Source of the DNA: Letharia columbiana
Lineage: Eukaryota > Ascomycota > Lecanoromycetes > Lecanorales > Parmeliaceae
Length of the DNA: 64,000 nucleotides
Reading direction: 5' to 3'
Assembly: GCF_014066305.1 (NCBI RefSeq)
Contig: NW_023501092.1
Location: forward strand, 248,001-312,000
Made by a program: the position numbers and the translations under genes
Part shown: positions 47,500-58,947 of the stretch, one piece after another
Numbering within the stretch: the first letter of the stretch is position 1
Layout: every line of letters begins with the position of its first letter
Notes under the pieces: generated by a model
Database searches by the model: none
Told to the model about the DNA's origin: nothing
The model's input: the letters and a program-made list of their open reading frames with translations, nothing else

Positions 47500-50400
47500 A
47501 CGAATGGTCTAATATCTTCAGTAGATCTATCTCTATTTATTAATAATAGCGATTTTATCTAAGATAATTAGTTCTTTAGAATAGAATAGAAATTCAAGGC
47601 TAATAGCGATTATTATCTTATTAAGAACTTTAAGATAGTTTATATAGTCTTATAACTCGGCGATAAAACTATATAATATACGATATATAGAAGACTTCGA
47701 AATTTCACTAACTCGTATTAATCTTTTACTAAGATTATAAATAAGTTAATCGATATCTACGAGAACTTAAATCGACGTAATAATGTATTACGTGATATCT
47801 ATACTCTATAATAAGAGACTTAACCCTTTATCGACTTTTATTTAAACTTTATTTAACTAGATATTATCCTTAGCTATAATAAAACTCTTATACTAGAGAA
47901 CTATCTTTCTAAGAAACTAAGAAAGAAATTAAAGAAGGTATAATAGGTCGTAAGAGGTTTTACTATCTTAAAGACTATAAAAGAATATCTTCGAAAGCTA
48001 GATAACTTATAACGTGCTAACTATAAGAATTTTAAGTTTATAAAGATCGCTATTAAGTTAACTATAATATAAATATTAACGATAATATCCGCGATTAATA
48101 TACGTCTTATATTTATTATCGAGTCTAGCTTAAATATAATTACTACGCCTCTAAATATTATAATTAATATAAAGTCGAGGAAATTAATATACTATAACTA
48201 TGATAAGAAAGATTATTATCGAAAGAACTATATAATATCTATCTAAATCGAGGTCGATAAAAAGGCCTTTAAGGAAGTATAACTTCACGCGTTAAAAATA
48301 AACGAAGAATTCGAAATCGATAACGTCGATATCACGGATAGCGACGATTCTTTCTTAGATTCGAGAAACGAATAGCCTCTTTTAAAGTTACGATAAGAAA
48401 TACTTATAAAGTATATCTAATAGATACTCTTAATAACGCCTTAGCATATCGTCCTTTTCGTATATAAGTTACGCTTTCTTTATAAGAGAGAATTTATTTA
48501 CTTAAGGACTCTCTTATAAATAGTAGATATATCGAAGCTTATATAGTTATAAACGAGTTCTTAATCTTAGCGATATATAAGGCCTTATATCTAGAACTAC
48601 TTTCACTATTATAATCTAAATCACTAAGAGATTATAACGACTAGATCGCAAAACGACTAATTATATACTATTTACTTTCTATAATAATAATAAAAGACTA
48701 TTAAGAAGAAATATATTTAATATTAATTATATTATTAAAATACGATATAATAGTTAGAAAACTATAAATGAATAAATACGAGATAATTCTTAATATATTA
48801 TAAGATAAGATACTCTTTCTATCCGATCGATATAATTATAATAATAATCAAATATTAATAATAAACGATCTCTCCTTCCTATCAACTCCGGAGCTCCAAC
48901 CACCCATATCACCCACCCCTCCACCTATCATACTAAAACGATAAAGCTCTCCCCCACCTATCTGCGATAACGAGATCGATTCGAATATCTTCTTATTAAA
49001 TAAGAACGAGAATAGCAAGAAGTCTAAGTTTATTAATATCGCTGAGATTAATATAGCGGCTTACTATTAACTAGCCCGTGAAAAAGATAATAAGCTATTT
49101 ATATTAATAATAAATGAGATCTATAACACGTCGCCTATATCATATACGCCTTCCCCTATTTAAACACCTCGCGAAACTTATATATCGGTTAATAAATCGT
49201 ATCCCTACGACTTAGAAAAGAAATATAAGAGATATTATAGTTTTAACTACTTTATTTAAATTAATAGCGCTAACGAGGTTAATTCTAAGAAGGTAAAACG
49301 TAAGCTATCTACGAAGTATTACGACTATCTCGATATTTTTAATAGAATTAAGATAAATATACTTTCCCTATATCGTTCTTATAACTATAAACTTAAATTT
49401 AACAATAACTTCGATAAAATAAAACTTCTAAAAAGTAAAATCTATTTAATATTAGGATATAAATTAAAATAAATAAAGAAGTATCTAAATGAATATCTGA
49501 AGAAGGGATTTATAACATTAAGCTATACACTATTTACCTTACTCGTCTTATTCGCGAAAAAGTTAAATGAAAGGTTACGTTTTTATATGGACTATCGAAA
49601 GCTAAACGCTATTATTAAAAGAAATTAATACTTAATCTTACTAATAGATAAGATTTTAATAAGAATTTAGAGATATAAATATCTTACTTAATTAGATATT
49701 ATAGCCGCGTTTAATAAATTACATATATATCTCAATAGCGAGAATTTTATTACTTTTATTATCTTTCTTAAAGTATATAAGTATCGAGTTCTCCCCTTCG
49801 ATCTAATTAACGGCTTGACTATATATTAATAATATATAAATAATATTCTATTTAAATATCTAAACGACTTCTACTAGGTCTATCTCGATAATATACTTAT
49901 TTATAGTAAGATAAAAAAGAAATACGTTTAATATATTAGATAAATCCTTTAGAAATTAAGAAACGCCGGCCTTTAGATAAATATTCTTAAGTGCGAATTT
50001 CATATTTAGAAAATTAAGTTTCTAGATCTACTAGTATCTATAGACGGGTTATAAATAAACTCTATTAAGATCTAGACTATTATTAAGTAAATTATATCTA
50101 CTAATCTTAAAGAGATATAGACCTTTATCGAATTTTATAATTTTTATCGACGATTTATTAGAGACTTCTCTAAAATAGTTAAATTCATAATAAAACTTAC
50201 GGTAAAGGAGGTTATATTTAATTGGTCTCTAGTATATTAAGAGATCTTCTATTTTCTTAAAGTCGTCGTTATTAAAGCTTTAGTTCTATATTATTTTAAT
50301 AGAATAAAGAAGATTATTCTAGAGACTAACTCTTTCAACTATATTAACGAAGATATTCTTTCTTAATATAACGATAAGGAAGTACTTTACCCGATAGCCT

Positions 50401-52270
50401 TCTATAGTAAAAATCTAACCTCGATCGAGTATAATTACTAGATCTACGATAAGGAATTACTAATAATTATTCGCTATCTAGAATACTAGCGCCCTAAACT
50501 AGAATATACGAATATCTCTATTAGAATCTTTATCGATTATAAAGAACTAATATATTTTGCTAAGAGAAGAAATCTCAGCCGACGTTAGGCTCGATATTTA
50601 AATATATTATTAGAATTTAATATAAAGATTATTTATTAGTCTAAATCTTAGAATATTAAGATCGATATACTTATACGAATAGCTGAATATAAATTAATTA
50701 ATTTCGAGGATAAATGATTACGTTAATAGTATTAAATAATTCTTATCTCTAATTAATTGAAATTAGATGGCGAATATATCGATATATATATAATTAATAA
50801 TCTTATCTACTATAAAGTAGTAGAGATTAATAAAAAAGATAAATATTATATAGAAATCCGTGAGGCTATCGTCGAAAATAAGAATAAGTTTTAAGGGATT
50901 ACTCTTAGTAAATACTTCGTATAAAACGAGATGCTTTATTATAAGAATCGTTTATAAGTGTTCGATAATATATATATCGATATTATCTAAGAGGTATACG
51001 ATTAATTATTCTATAACTATCTCGAGATAGTATATATTTATAAACTACTTAAAAGAAAATATTATTAGCGAGATATAAGAGTTATCGTAACTATCTACAT
51101 TAAGAATTACTATATTTATTAAAGAACTAAGACGTCTCGCGATCGAGAGTATAGCTTATTATAGTCTCTATTAATCCTATAAAAATAATAATAAGATATA
51201 TTAGTCGACTTTATTATAGGCTTACTTATATTCGACGACTATAACGCTATTTAAATAGCGATTAATTAGCTTATTAAGAAATATTACTACGTAATCTATT
51301 TTGATATCGATAAAGGTATTATCGCTAAGAAGATAGTTAACTTATTACTTAAGAAAGTATTTCGCCTATATAGTCTATCGGCCTTAATAATATCGAATTA
51401 AAACCCTTAATTTATAGCTATTATATGAAAGTCTTTTTATAAGAGACTAGATATTATAGCTAAGCTATTAATAGCCTTTTATTCTAAAATCGATAAATAG
51501 ATTAAACGAGCGAATTAGAATATAGAGCGTTATTTTTAAATATACTATAATTATATATAGAACGACTAAGTAAGATAGCTATCTATTATCGAGTTCGCCG
51601 ATAATAATATTATTTTATCGACTATTAATATTCCATCTTTCCTCGCGAATAAGAAATTCTATTCTCGAATAACTTTCAGCTTAGATATTATTAACTATAA
51701 GATTATATATAAACGTCTTAATACTACTCGAACGAAGGATATTATAAATTATATAAAATAAGTTCTTAAGTATATTTAAAGTAATATAAATCGCGTTTAG
51801 AAGACTATAATTATATAAGTTAATAAGTATTAATAAAAGATTACTTTTTAAATAGACGATAAGGTCTTTCTAAATAGTAAGAATATTACCTTTAATCGTC
51901 TTTTCCGTAAATTAAATTATAAGAGACTTAATTTATTCGAGATTATAGGCCTTATAGAAATCTTATATCGTCTAGAACTTCCGCTAATTATAAGGATCTA
52001 CGACGTCTTTTATCTTAATCTCTTAAGTCTCGCGATAAATAACTCCTTATTAGGGCAGATAAATTCTTCGCTAAAGTATATTACTATTAATAATCGAATC
52101 GAATAGATTATTAAGAAAATACTTAATTTTAAATTAATTTATAATCGTCTTAAGTATAAAGTTAAATAAGAAGGTCTCGATAATAACCTTAACTGGTATA
52201 ATGCGAACGACGGTGAATTCGAAAATTGCTAGAATCTGGTGAACGACTTTTATAAGTGATATCTCGAAGA
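47500..52270 (+). pseudogene. Gypsy gag-pol relic with RT, RNase H, integrase and chromodomain
   Basis: Read-through of RIP stops gives: gag-like text at ~47.5-48.2 kb; a former CCHC knuckle at ~48.18 kb, now YYNYDKKDYYRKNYI with Cys changed to Tyr; RT at ~49.48-49.95 kb with FYMDYRKLNAI, LPFDLING and YLDN (from YLDD) at ~49.88 kb; RNase H at ~50.25-50.65 kb with ILETN and FIDYKEL; integrase at ~51.0-51.75 kb with VDFIIGLLIFDDYNAI, the PQFIA stretch and KRANQNIERYFQ; and a chromodomain at ~52.09-52.26 kb with KYKVK.EGLDNNLNWYN. Stops occur every few codons and YLDD has lost its second Asp, so the copy is dead. Confidence 0.85.
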
Positions 52271-53025
52271 GCCTTATCTATGAAGGAACTAGGGCGAGGG
52301 GCCTTCAATAGCGATAGCGTCTCCGAGCCGAAACTATCTCGAATATCCTATTTTTAGTCGAATTAAAACCGTTCGATATCTTTATAATAGCCTTATTTTT
52401 TTCAAAATCGAGAATTAATCTCTTAGATCTATATTAATTAGAAATTATCTTATATATAGTCTTTCGCGTAGGCCTCCGTTACTAATATAACTCTAAAGAT
52501 CTTTCGAAGCTATACTAGTATATACATAGACTATATTATCGCTATTACGAAATATAATTAATATTAGCGAAATAATATATTATAGAGAAGATTATATTAA
52601 AGTTATTTAATATTAAATTAGAGTTTTTAGCGTTTACGGCTCGATTCGGTTTAGAAGCTCTTAATTAATTATATCGTATTATTCTATAGATATTCTATTC
52701 GCTTAAATACGAATTCGGAAATTACTATTATTTACCCCTACGTCTATAGATATAATTTTCGCTATATTATATCGATTTTCTTTCGACTAGGTCTTCTATA
52801 TACGTATATACTCTAGCTAGCGACGTCGCTATAGCGTAAATATAAAAAGCTACTATTATCTTTAATACCTCTAATAAAGAAAGGTACGATGCTAGAGTTC
52901 CCGAATACGATTATTTCTTTACTACTTTTATTATTTTTCAGGCGTTAAGCGTATATGTATATCTATTTTTCTATCTTTCTACTTATTAATTATAGAATAT
53001 AATTTAACGAAGAGAGAGAATAGTA

Positions 53026-53195
53026 TTATAAGCGTACTCTTAATATACTTCTTAGCTCTATAACTAGCGGGCCTTAACGAAGACATCTTCTATTATATTA
53101 TATCTTCTTCTTATCTATATAATTCGATATCTTAGTTATCTTATTTAATATATCTATATTAATATTACATCTATATCGATTCTAATAAGACTTCG
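53026..53195 (+). repeat. 3' LTR (part) of the gypsy element
   Basis: Partner of 26391-26555. The full LTR probably starts further left, somewhere after the chromodomain frame ends near 52.3 kb, but its left boundary cannot be fixed because the other copy is truncated. Confidence 0.55.
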
Positions 53196-53978
53196 ACGTC
53201 GTATAAGATATTCTTATTTATTAATATCGCCGTTATTAATATCTAACTTTATATTAAAAGAATAAATTATCTCCGCTTCGCTCTTCGCTCTACTCTTCGC
53301 AAATTCGATCGCTATATAATTGCTTATATATATATATACTTACTTACTTATTTATCTGGCCGTCTAAAAAATAAGGGGAGACTGCGATATCTGATCGAAG
53401 TAATGAATTAACTGACGAGGCCATAGCATTTTCCCTAATACGCCGTGCCGTCGATCCGGCGAGTACCATAGCGATTACCCTCAGAATATATACTTTAAGA
53501 GAATTCCTATATAGTGTCGCGTCTGTTAAGATATATAGTATTCTTAAATATTAGTATCGCTGCTATAGCTGAGTTAGCTGAGTTTTTTAATGAAATGAAA
53601 TTGGAAGCTTACTTCTTAACCACTGCACCATAGCTCCTAATTTGACGAGGGCCTATTTAACTATTTATTCGACTTTTTTCAAGAATTCCAAAAAAAACCA
53701 TATCACGTACGGTAGTTGCGCATTTTTGTTAAGGATCATATGTACGCAGGGTGTGAATATTACATATCGGGCAATACAGCAAAAAAATAAGTCTTGGCAG
53801 GGTTTCCTACTCAGACCCACCTCAAGGCCGGTGGGGCCAAGCTGAGACTACTGCGCCGCCGTCACTCAAACAATATACGTCTCATCATTGTCGTCATTCG
53901 TCATGGGCATCTTCCCGAACTTAGAGATCTCATAGCAGTGACTCCTTCATTCCTTTGCGCTGAGAGAAGCTGGACGTA
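53196..53978. other. Transition from AT-rich block to NPP gene
   Basis: 53196-53390 is still RIP-textured. From ~53391 (after the purine run AAAATAAGGGGA) composition rises gradually, consistent with another retroelement end or leakage of RIP into flanking DNA. 53640-53978 is normal sequence and should hold the promoter and leader of the phosphodiesterase gene. No coding region recognised. Confidence 0.45.
53605..53639 (-). other. tRNA-like 5' half (A-box), possible SINE head
   Basis: On the minus strand this reads GGAGCTATGGTGCAGTGG followed by TTAAG and an AAGCTTCC stretch, which looks like the acceptor, D-arm and start of the anticodon arm of a tRNA, including a good polymerase III A box. 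No B box or matching acceptor 3' strand follows in the next 100 bp, so it is not a working tRNA gene. It may be a tRNA-derived SINE start or a tRNA fragment. Confidence 0.4.
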
Positions 53979-56328
53979 ATGTCTACGGCCACGCCTACAG
54001 CTCAAGAGAGGGACCCGAAAGAAGGCTACAAAGACGAATCTTCCGACGCCGATTCCGACTTCGAGAACGACTTGGCCGATCAACAAGCTCGCAACTCCAC
54101 CGAAGTAGCTGAACACGATCGCGGCCTCCTGGATGAAGAAGAAGAGAGGGAGAAGCTGCTGATAGCTGGAGGTGCACAAAAAACCTCATCGAAAGGCTTC
54201 TTCGGCAGGAGACAGAAAGATAAGAAGCTAGCAGAAATTGAGCTCAACGAGAACGAGCGGAAACCTCGAAGATCACACAAGACTAGAAGAGACAAGAAGG
54301 GCAGCGGTAAAGATGAAGAGGGCGAGCTCCTGTATGAGATGGAGGAAGGAGGCGAGACCTATGACACAAGTTCGCAGGCTTCGTCCAGCTCCGCAGAACT
54401 GGAGAAGCTAAACTTGGCACACTCTTCGATGTCGAAGGTAATTCCGATGAATATCACTGTTGGAACAATGCTGATGCTCCTCTCACAGCGTCGAAAGTGG
54501 GCTCTCTGGCACATCATTGCTATATCGATAGCAGCACTCTTCGTAGCCCTCTCATTTGGAGCCTACCAAGTCACCCGAAGCGCTCGTCCAGCACATCTAT
54601 CTCTCCTCTCCAATGGCTCGTCTACCTTCGCACCTACAACTATCCTCATCTCCCTCGATGGCTTCCGAGCTGACTTCCTCACCCGAGGCATCACGCCGAC
54701 CTTGAACCAATTCATAGCAGAGGGTGTGTCCCCAAATTACATGAAGCCTAGCTTCCCAAGTGTCACTTTTCCGAACCACTACACCCTTGTGACCGGTCTC
54801 TATCCCGAATCCCACGGTGTGGTAGGCAATACCTTCTGGGACCCCGATTTGAAAGCGGAGTTTCACTACACAGATCCAGCAAGAAGCATGCAACCTAAGT
54901 GGTGGGCCGGAGGTGAACCACTATGGGTGACAGCGGAAAAGCAAAATGTCAAAGCGGCAATACACATGTGGCCTGGATCTGAGGCTGGAGTGGAGTATGG
55001 CGCTACATACGTGGACAAGTTTAATGGGAGCGAGGTGCTGTCTCGGAAGACTGAGCGTGTTCTCAGCCTACTGGATCTCCCCAGTATTGAAAATGAGCTC
55101 GTGTCAGAGCTACGACCGCAATTTATAGCTGCTTACGTTCCCAATGTTGACCACATGGGGCATAAATATGGACCTAACAGCACTGAGGTCTGGGATACTA
55201 TTTCAAACGTGGACATGATGCTGCATGATATCTTCATGGGGCTTGAGGAGCGAAACCTGACAACTCTCGTCAATGTGGTGGTGGTCAGCGACCACGGAAT
55301 GGCTACAACCTCGACAGACCGTCTGATTCAGCTTGACGACCTAATTGACCTTGACCTCGTGGAGCATATCGATGGTTGGCCCTTGTACGGCCTACGTCCC
55401 AAAAATCCTATCGACCTCCGGGGTCTCTATGATCGCTTACTGGTCGAGTCGCAAAGCAGCGGCAATTTTGAGGTCTATCTGAAAGAAAACATGCCTGAAA
55501 GGTATCACTTCTCCAACAACGACCGCATTGCGCCTCTATGGGTGATACCAAACACCGGTTGGGCCATTGTCCACAAGGAAGATTTCGATGTGAAGAAAGC
55601 AAAAGCGAAAGGCGAGACTTACAATCCCAAAGGCCTACATGGATATGATCATGAGCACCCATTGATGCGTGCGATCTTCGTAGCTCGGGGACCGGCATTT
55701 CCACATAAGCCTAATAGCAAGCTCGAGAACTTTCGTCAGTTGTCTACCTTCAATTTTGTCAGAGTGGATCTAACAAGTTCTCAGAAAACACTGAGGTCTA
55801 CAACATTGTGTGCGACTCAATAGGAATTGAGCCTAAGCCCAATAATGGCACATTCCGCCTGCCACTCAAGCCAATTGGCCTTCACTCCGAAGAGCACACC
55901 TCTACAGAAGATGATCTCCCAGGCCTCCCAGCGGAAACCTCTCATATCGATGATTCGCCCACAGAAGCCAATGAGCCCGAATTGGCCGCTTCTCCAGTGG
56001 AAACCAATGTCCAGAGCGCCGGAACATCTACGAGCGACATAAAGCCCGTCGATTCCGTCGATACGGATGTTCTCAACGACCCAGCACTACCAGAAGGTAC
56101 TCCCCAAATGAAGCAAGTTGATATCGTCTTCCAAACTGACAGCTCACAGACGAGGAACAATCAAAAGAGACCAAGGAAGAAATGAACAAATTTTGGGCTC
56201 TGGTCAAAGCCAAGATGAAGGCTGCGCAACAGTGGGCGAAGGAGATCATTGCGAATTCGAAAGCAAACCATAAGGGTGCTGCTGAGCAAGGGAGTGAGTC
56301 ATTTGACCAAGGTGATGCCCCCTCGTAG
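53979..56328 (+). CDS. Type I phosphodiesterase/nucleotide pyrophosphatase, single-pass membrane protein
   Basis: Four exons: 53979-54437, 54489-55734, 55785-56096 and 56150-56328, about 731 aa. Intron 1 (51 bp, GTAATT..CTCACAG) keeps frame when unspliced; intron 2 joins LENF to QNTEVYNIVCDS; intron 3 (53 bp, CTGAC branch site) opens a C-terminal helix ending NHKGAAEQGSESFDQGDAPS. Numbered after splicing, a charged cytosolic N-terminus is followed by one membrane helix at ~158-180 (type II topology). The alkaline-phosphatase-fold domain shows SLDGFR (metal Asp210), FPSVTFPNH (likely nucleophile Thr246), NVDHMGHKYGP, VVVSDHGM and LHGYDHEHPLM. Relatives (yeast NPP1/NPP2) hydrolyse extracellular or vacuolar nucleotides and related phosphodiesters and are often phosphate-starvation induced. 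The ATG choice is clear. Confidence 0.93.
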
Positions 56329-58511
56329 ATTGTTTACCATCGGCGTTTGTTACGATTGGCGGTTGGCTTGGGTTAGGTGCCTTAGCGTTTGTGATCGGCT
56401 GATACCCTTGAATTTTGACATGTGAATTATAGAGTCGAGTCGGAGCATACTACCTCTCAAGTTTGATGAATGGTTTCCCAATCACTAAATGATGGGCCCT
56501 TGGCATCTGCAAGACCTTCTCAGCCCACGATCAGCCTTTCACAGCTGCGTTTGCATTCTCTGCTCCCAGCTCTCTCAGAGTCGGTGCGCATGCAGACTTT
56601 GCGGTACTCTCATGGCTTGGCCTTTCACTGCTTAGTCACAGATTCCATTCAACTTCTCTCTTTGCTTAATTTCTGCTCGACCTGCAATGTCGATCGAGTT
56701 CGGCACGTCACTACTCGGCAATCGCCCACATGACTGGCCGTGTTGGCCATTTGCTTGATTCAATACATATATAGTCTCATTCTCTTCTTCCGTAAGACAA
56801 AGAACCGGAAGCGATAGCTCCACGATGGCAACGTTTCCGAGTTGGAATACCTTGATGCCTGTATTACCTTCATCTAAGTCGTGACCTGCTTCCATCTTCA
56901 CACACCGTCCAGTCAATACTTCAGATCTCCAGCTGGCATCTCAGAAGACAGTCGATGCTTATGAAGACGTACCCAATCGGTGGGATGTCCCAGACTCCGC
57001 GTGCCTTCTTGGGAACATCGAATGCGTTTCCCTGCGAGGACAAGATGGAGGATATATTCCAAGTTGGTTTTTGAACGATGGAGTATCGATCTGGATGGAG
57101 GAACGTCGCGGGGAGAGAGAGGCATTACGCTCACGAGGGAATGGGACGCAAGAGAAGAGTGACCTTCCTCAACAGGTTGCTTCTCTCACCCTTGAGATTT
57201 CAGATATATCGCCGCTTACTTGGATCACTTCCTCCAACAGCAGAACAGATTATCTCCTTGCCATCAGATCACCAGCCTACGACGAGTCCTACCACGCAGC
57301 CAGACACATCAGGACAGTAGCCAATCCATTCAGAGAACGTGTCAGCTTAATCTGATGCACAGCCAGATTCCCACTCTAGCCTCACCAGTGCTGTTGATTT
57401 CGCTCAAGAATCTCAGCCTGACGACTTTTCGGTGGTGGTGTGCAGGAAAGAAAGGTCCAGCCTGATCTTTTCTGCTACGTAGCCACCGAAAAGTTTGTTG
57501 AGACAGCTTTCAGACATGAACAGCGCCTTGGAGCCATGTGCTTATTTATTCAAGAGGCAGCCAACAACCACAATGCTTCCACAATGCTATCGCAACTAGT
57601 CATTGATTACGCCAAGCCAGGATCTCATCTTTGTCAATGCTCCAGCTGTGCATCTGATCTCACCACGACTTTGAAGGAGTAGCTCTTCGAGGAAATGCAG
57701 GACCAGGTCCGAGATCACACTGACATCTCCGACGAATTTCCTCTGCAGCCACGGGAAGGCTTCAATCACTTCGATCAGTGATTCAGTGCGGGCTTCTCCT
57801 ACCACTTTTCCAGCTCGTGGGACTATCTTGAGCCCGTTGACTCTAGCAGATCTGCTACCGATGACGTTCCAAGAGGCCAATTATCACGAGTAGGTCCTTC
57901 GTGAGAGAGCGACCTTCCTTCTTTGGGCGCTATGAGCAGAAAGTGTGATTTCAGGTTATGTACTTGAAACCGTCCAAACGAAGACTCCTTGAGTCTCCCA
58001 AAATGCAGATTATGAAACCAAATTCTAGGAGCGAGGATTGGTATAGTGAGGTATGAAGATTTCAGATATTGCCGGATACCAAACAACTTCTCATCTCATA
58101 CAAAGACGGACTCAGCGACTACTGAATCTTGACCTATGCAAAGCCCAAAAACCTATCGACTGAGCTTTGCACATGCCAATCAGCGACATGGCGATTTCTT
58201 TCCCTCTTTTCCCCCCTTCTTTCATGTTCTTGTCATCGAGAATGTCAGAAGTTGCTGGAACGTTTGTTTTGTTGCCCCCGGCTCTCCTGCCCAAGGTGTC
58301 ACCAGCTCTCATACTCGGGATCTCAATTGCACTTTTCGCGCTCCAGACGTCGATGATGAAGGGAAGACGGCAGCGTCAACGAGGTTGCCTTTGACTACAC
58401 AATTAGCATACGCCAAGATTCACCGGTCTGCGAACGCAATGTGCCAGCTTTCAGCTTATCGCACAGTCCGTCTCAATTTAGCATGCTACATCAGATCGAA
58501 GTCTAAACTCT
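56329..58511. other. Stretch without a confident gene
   Basis: 2.2 kb of normal composition between the NPP gene and the next repeat. Two open stretches on the plus strand look slightly protein-like. 56884-57355 has no start at its left edge; it contains RWDVPDSACLLGNIECVSL and WFLNDGVSIWMEE, the latter loosely like the start of Ulp1-type cysteine protease domains. 57440-57682 contains LGAMCLFIQEAANNHN and is also unrecognised. They could be exons or remains of a decayed gene. Confidence 0.4.
56884..57355 (+). pseudogene. Unrecognised open stretch, possible gene remnant or exon
   Basis: About 157 codons without a stop. There is no methionine near the 5' edge; an upstream in-frame TGA lies at ~56881. 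Text such as ECVSLRGQDGGYIPSWF and LNDGVSIWMEERRGERE is plausible protein, then becomes Ser/Thr-rich. A weak resemblance to the N-terminal motif of SUMO-protease-like domains is not enough for a call. No catalytic His-Asp-Cys set could be seen downstream. Confidence 0.25.
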
Positions 58512-58940
58512 TGCCGCATTAGTGCTCGCAAACAGTGAGGCCATACACAAAACAACGCATGCACAAGTAGATATGTAGATAGATGATTGGGCATATCCAA
58601 CACTGGGGCAGCTAAGACCTTTTTGGACATGCAAATAATCCAAAAAAGGCTCCTCAGCGCTAGAAAACTCCCATGTCTAAGCGACATGCCCTGGAGTGAA
58701 ATAAGGCTATATACAGGTGTGGGTGGGTGGGAGAAAAATGATATGGCTCTGAAAGAGACGAAATCGAATGAAGAGCCATTGACAGATGCAAAACAGGTGG
58801 CTATATAGCTCGTACTGGACACCTATCCCCAACCCCTTACCGAGGTATCAACAGGGGTACTAATAAGGGTACCAACACGAACGGCTAATCAAATAGCCAT
58901 CAACGCTATAGCCTTATAATAGACCCACTAACTCACAGTC
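58512..58940. repeat. Short repeat copy of the second degraded element
   Basis: Left part (58512-58690) recurs at 58948-59110 and right part (~58700-58940) recurs at ~62880-63110. In this unit the two parts are adjacent, and its left portion is hardly RIP-mutated while its right portion is. Topology is the same as at 2585-2945, but the sequences of the two families do not look alike. Confidence 0.7.
58618..58649. repeat. Hairpin-forming inverted repeat inside the short copy
   Basis: CCTTTTTGGA and TCCAAAAAAGG are separated by 11 nt. In the degraded partner (around 59054-59085) both arms changed together to TTTTTGAA and TTCAAAAAA, so pairing is preserved, although RIP on both strands alone would also produce this. 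Confidence 0.6.
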
Positions 58941-58947
58941 CTATTGT

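Larger units (their letters stand above)
26391..53195 (+). mobile_element. Ty3/gypsy chromovirus retrotransposon, RIP-degraded, split by a nested element
   Basis: Direct repeats at 26391-26555 and 53026-53195 share a long alignable stretch and are read as the surviving 3' parts of the two LTRs. Between them, after removing the nested element at 26756-46531, lies about 7 kb with gag-pol relics on the plus strand at 47.5-52.3 kb. The left LTR is cut by the homopolymer block at 26060-26390. An alternative is that the repeats are other shared parts of two gypsy copies. Coding order (gag, RT, RNase H, integrase, chromodomain) is that of fungal chromoviruses. Confidence 0.7.
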
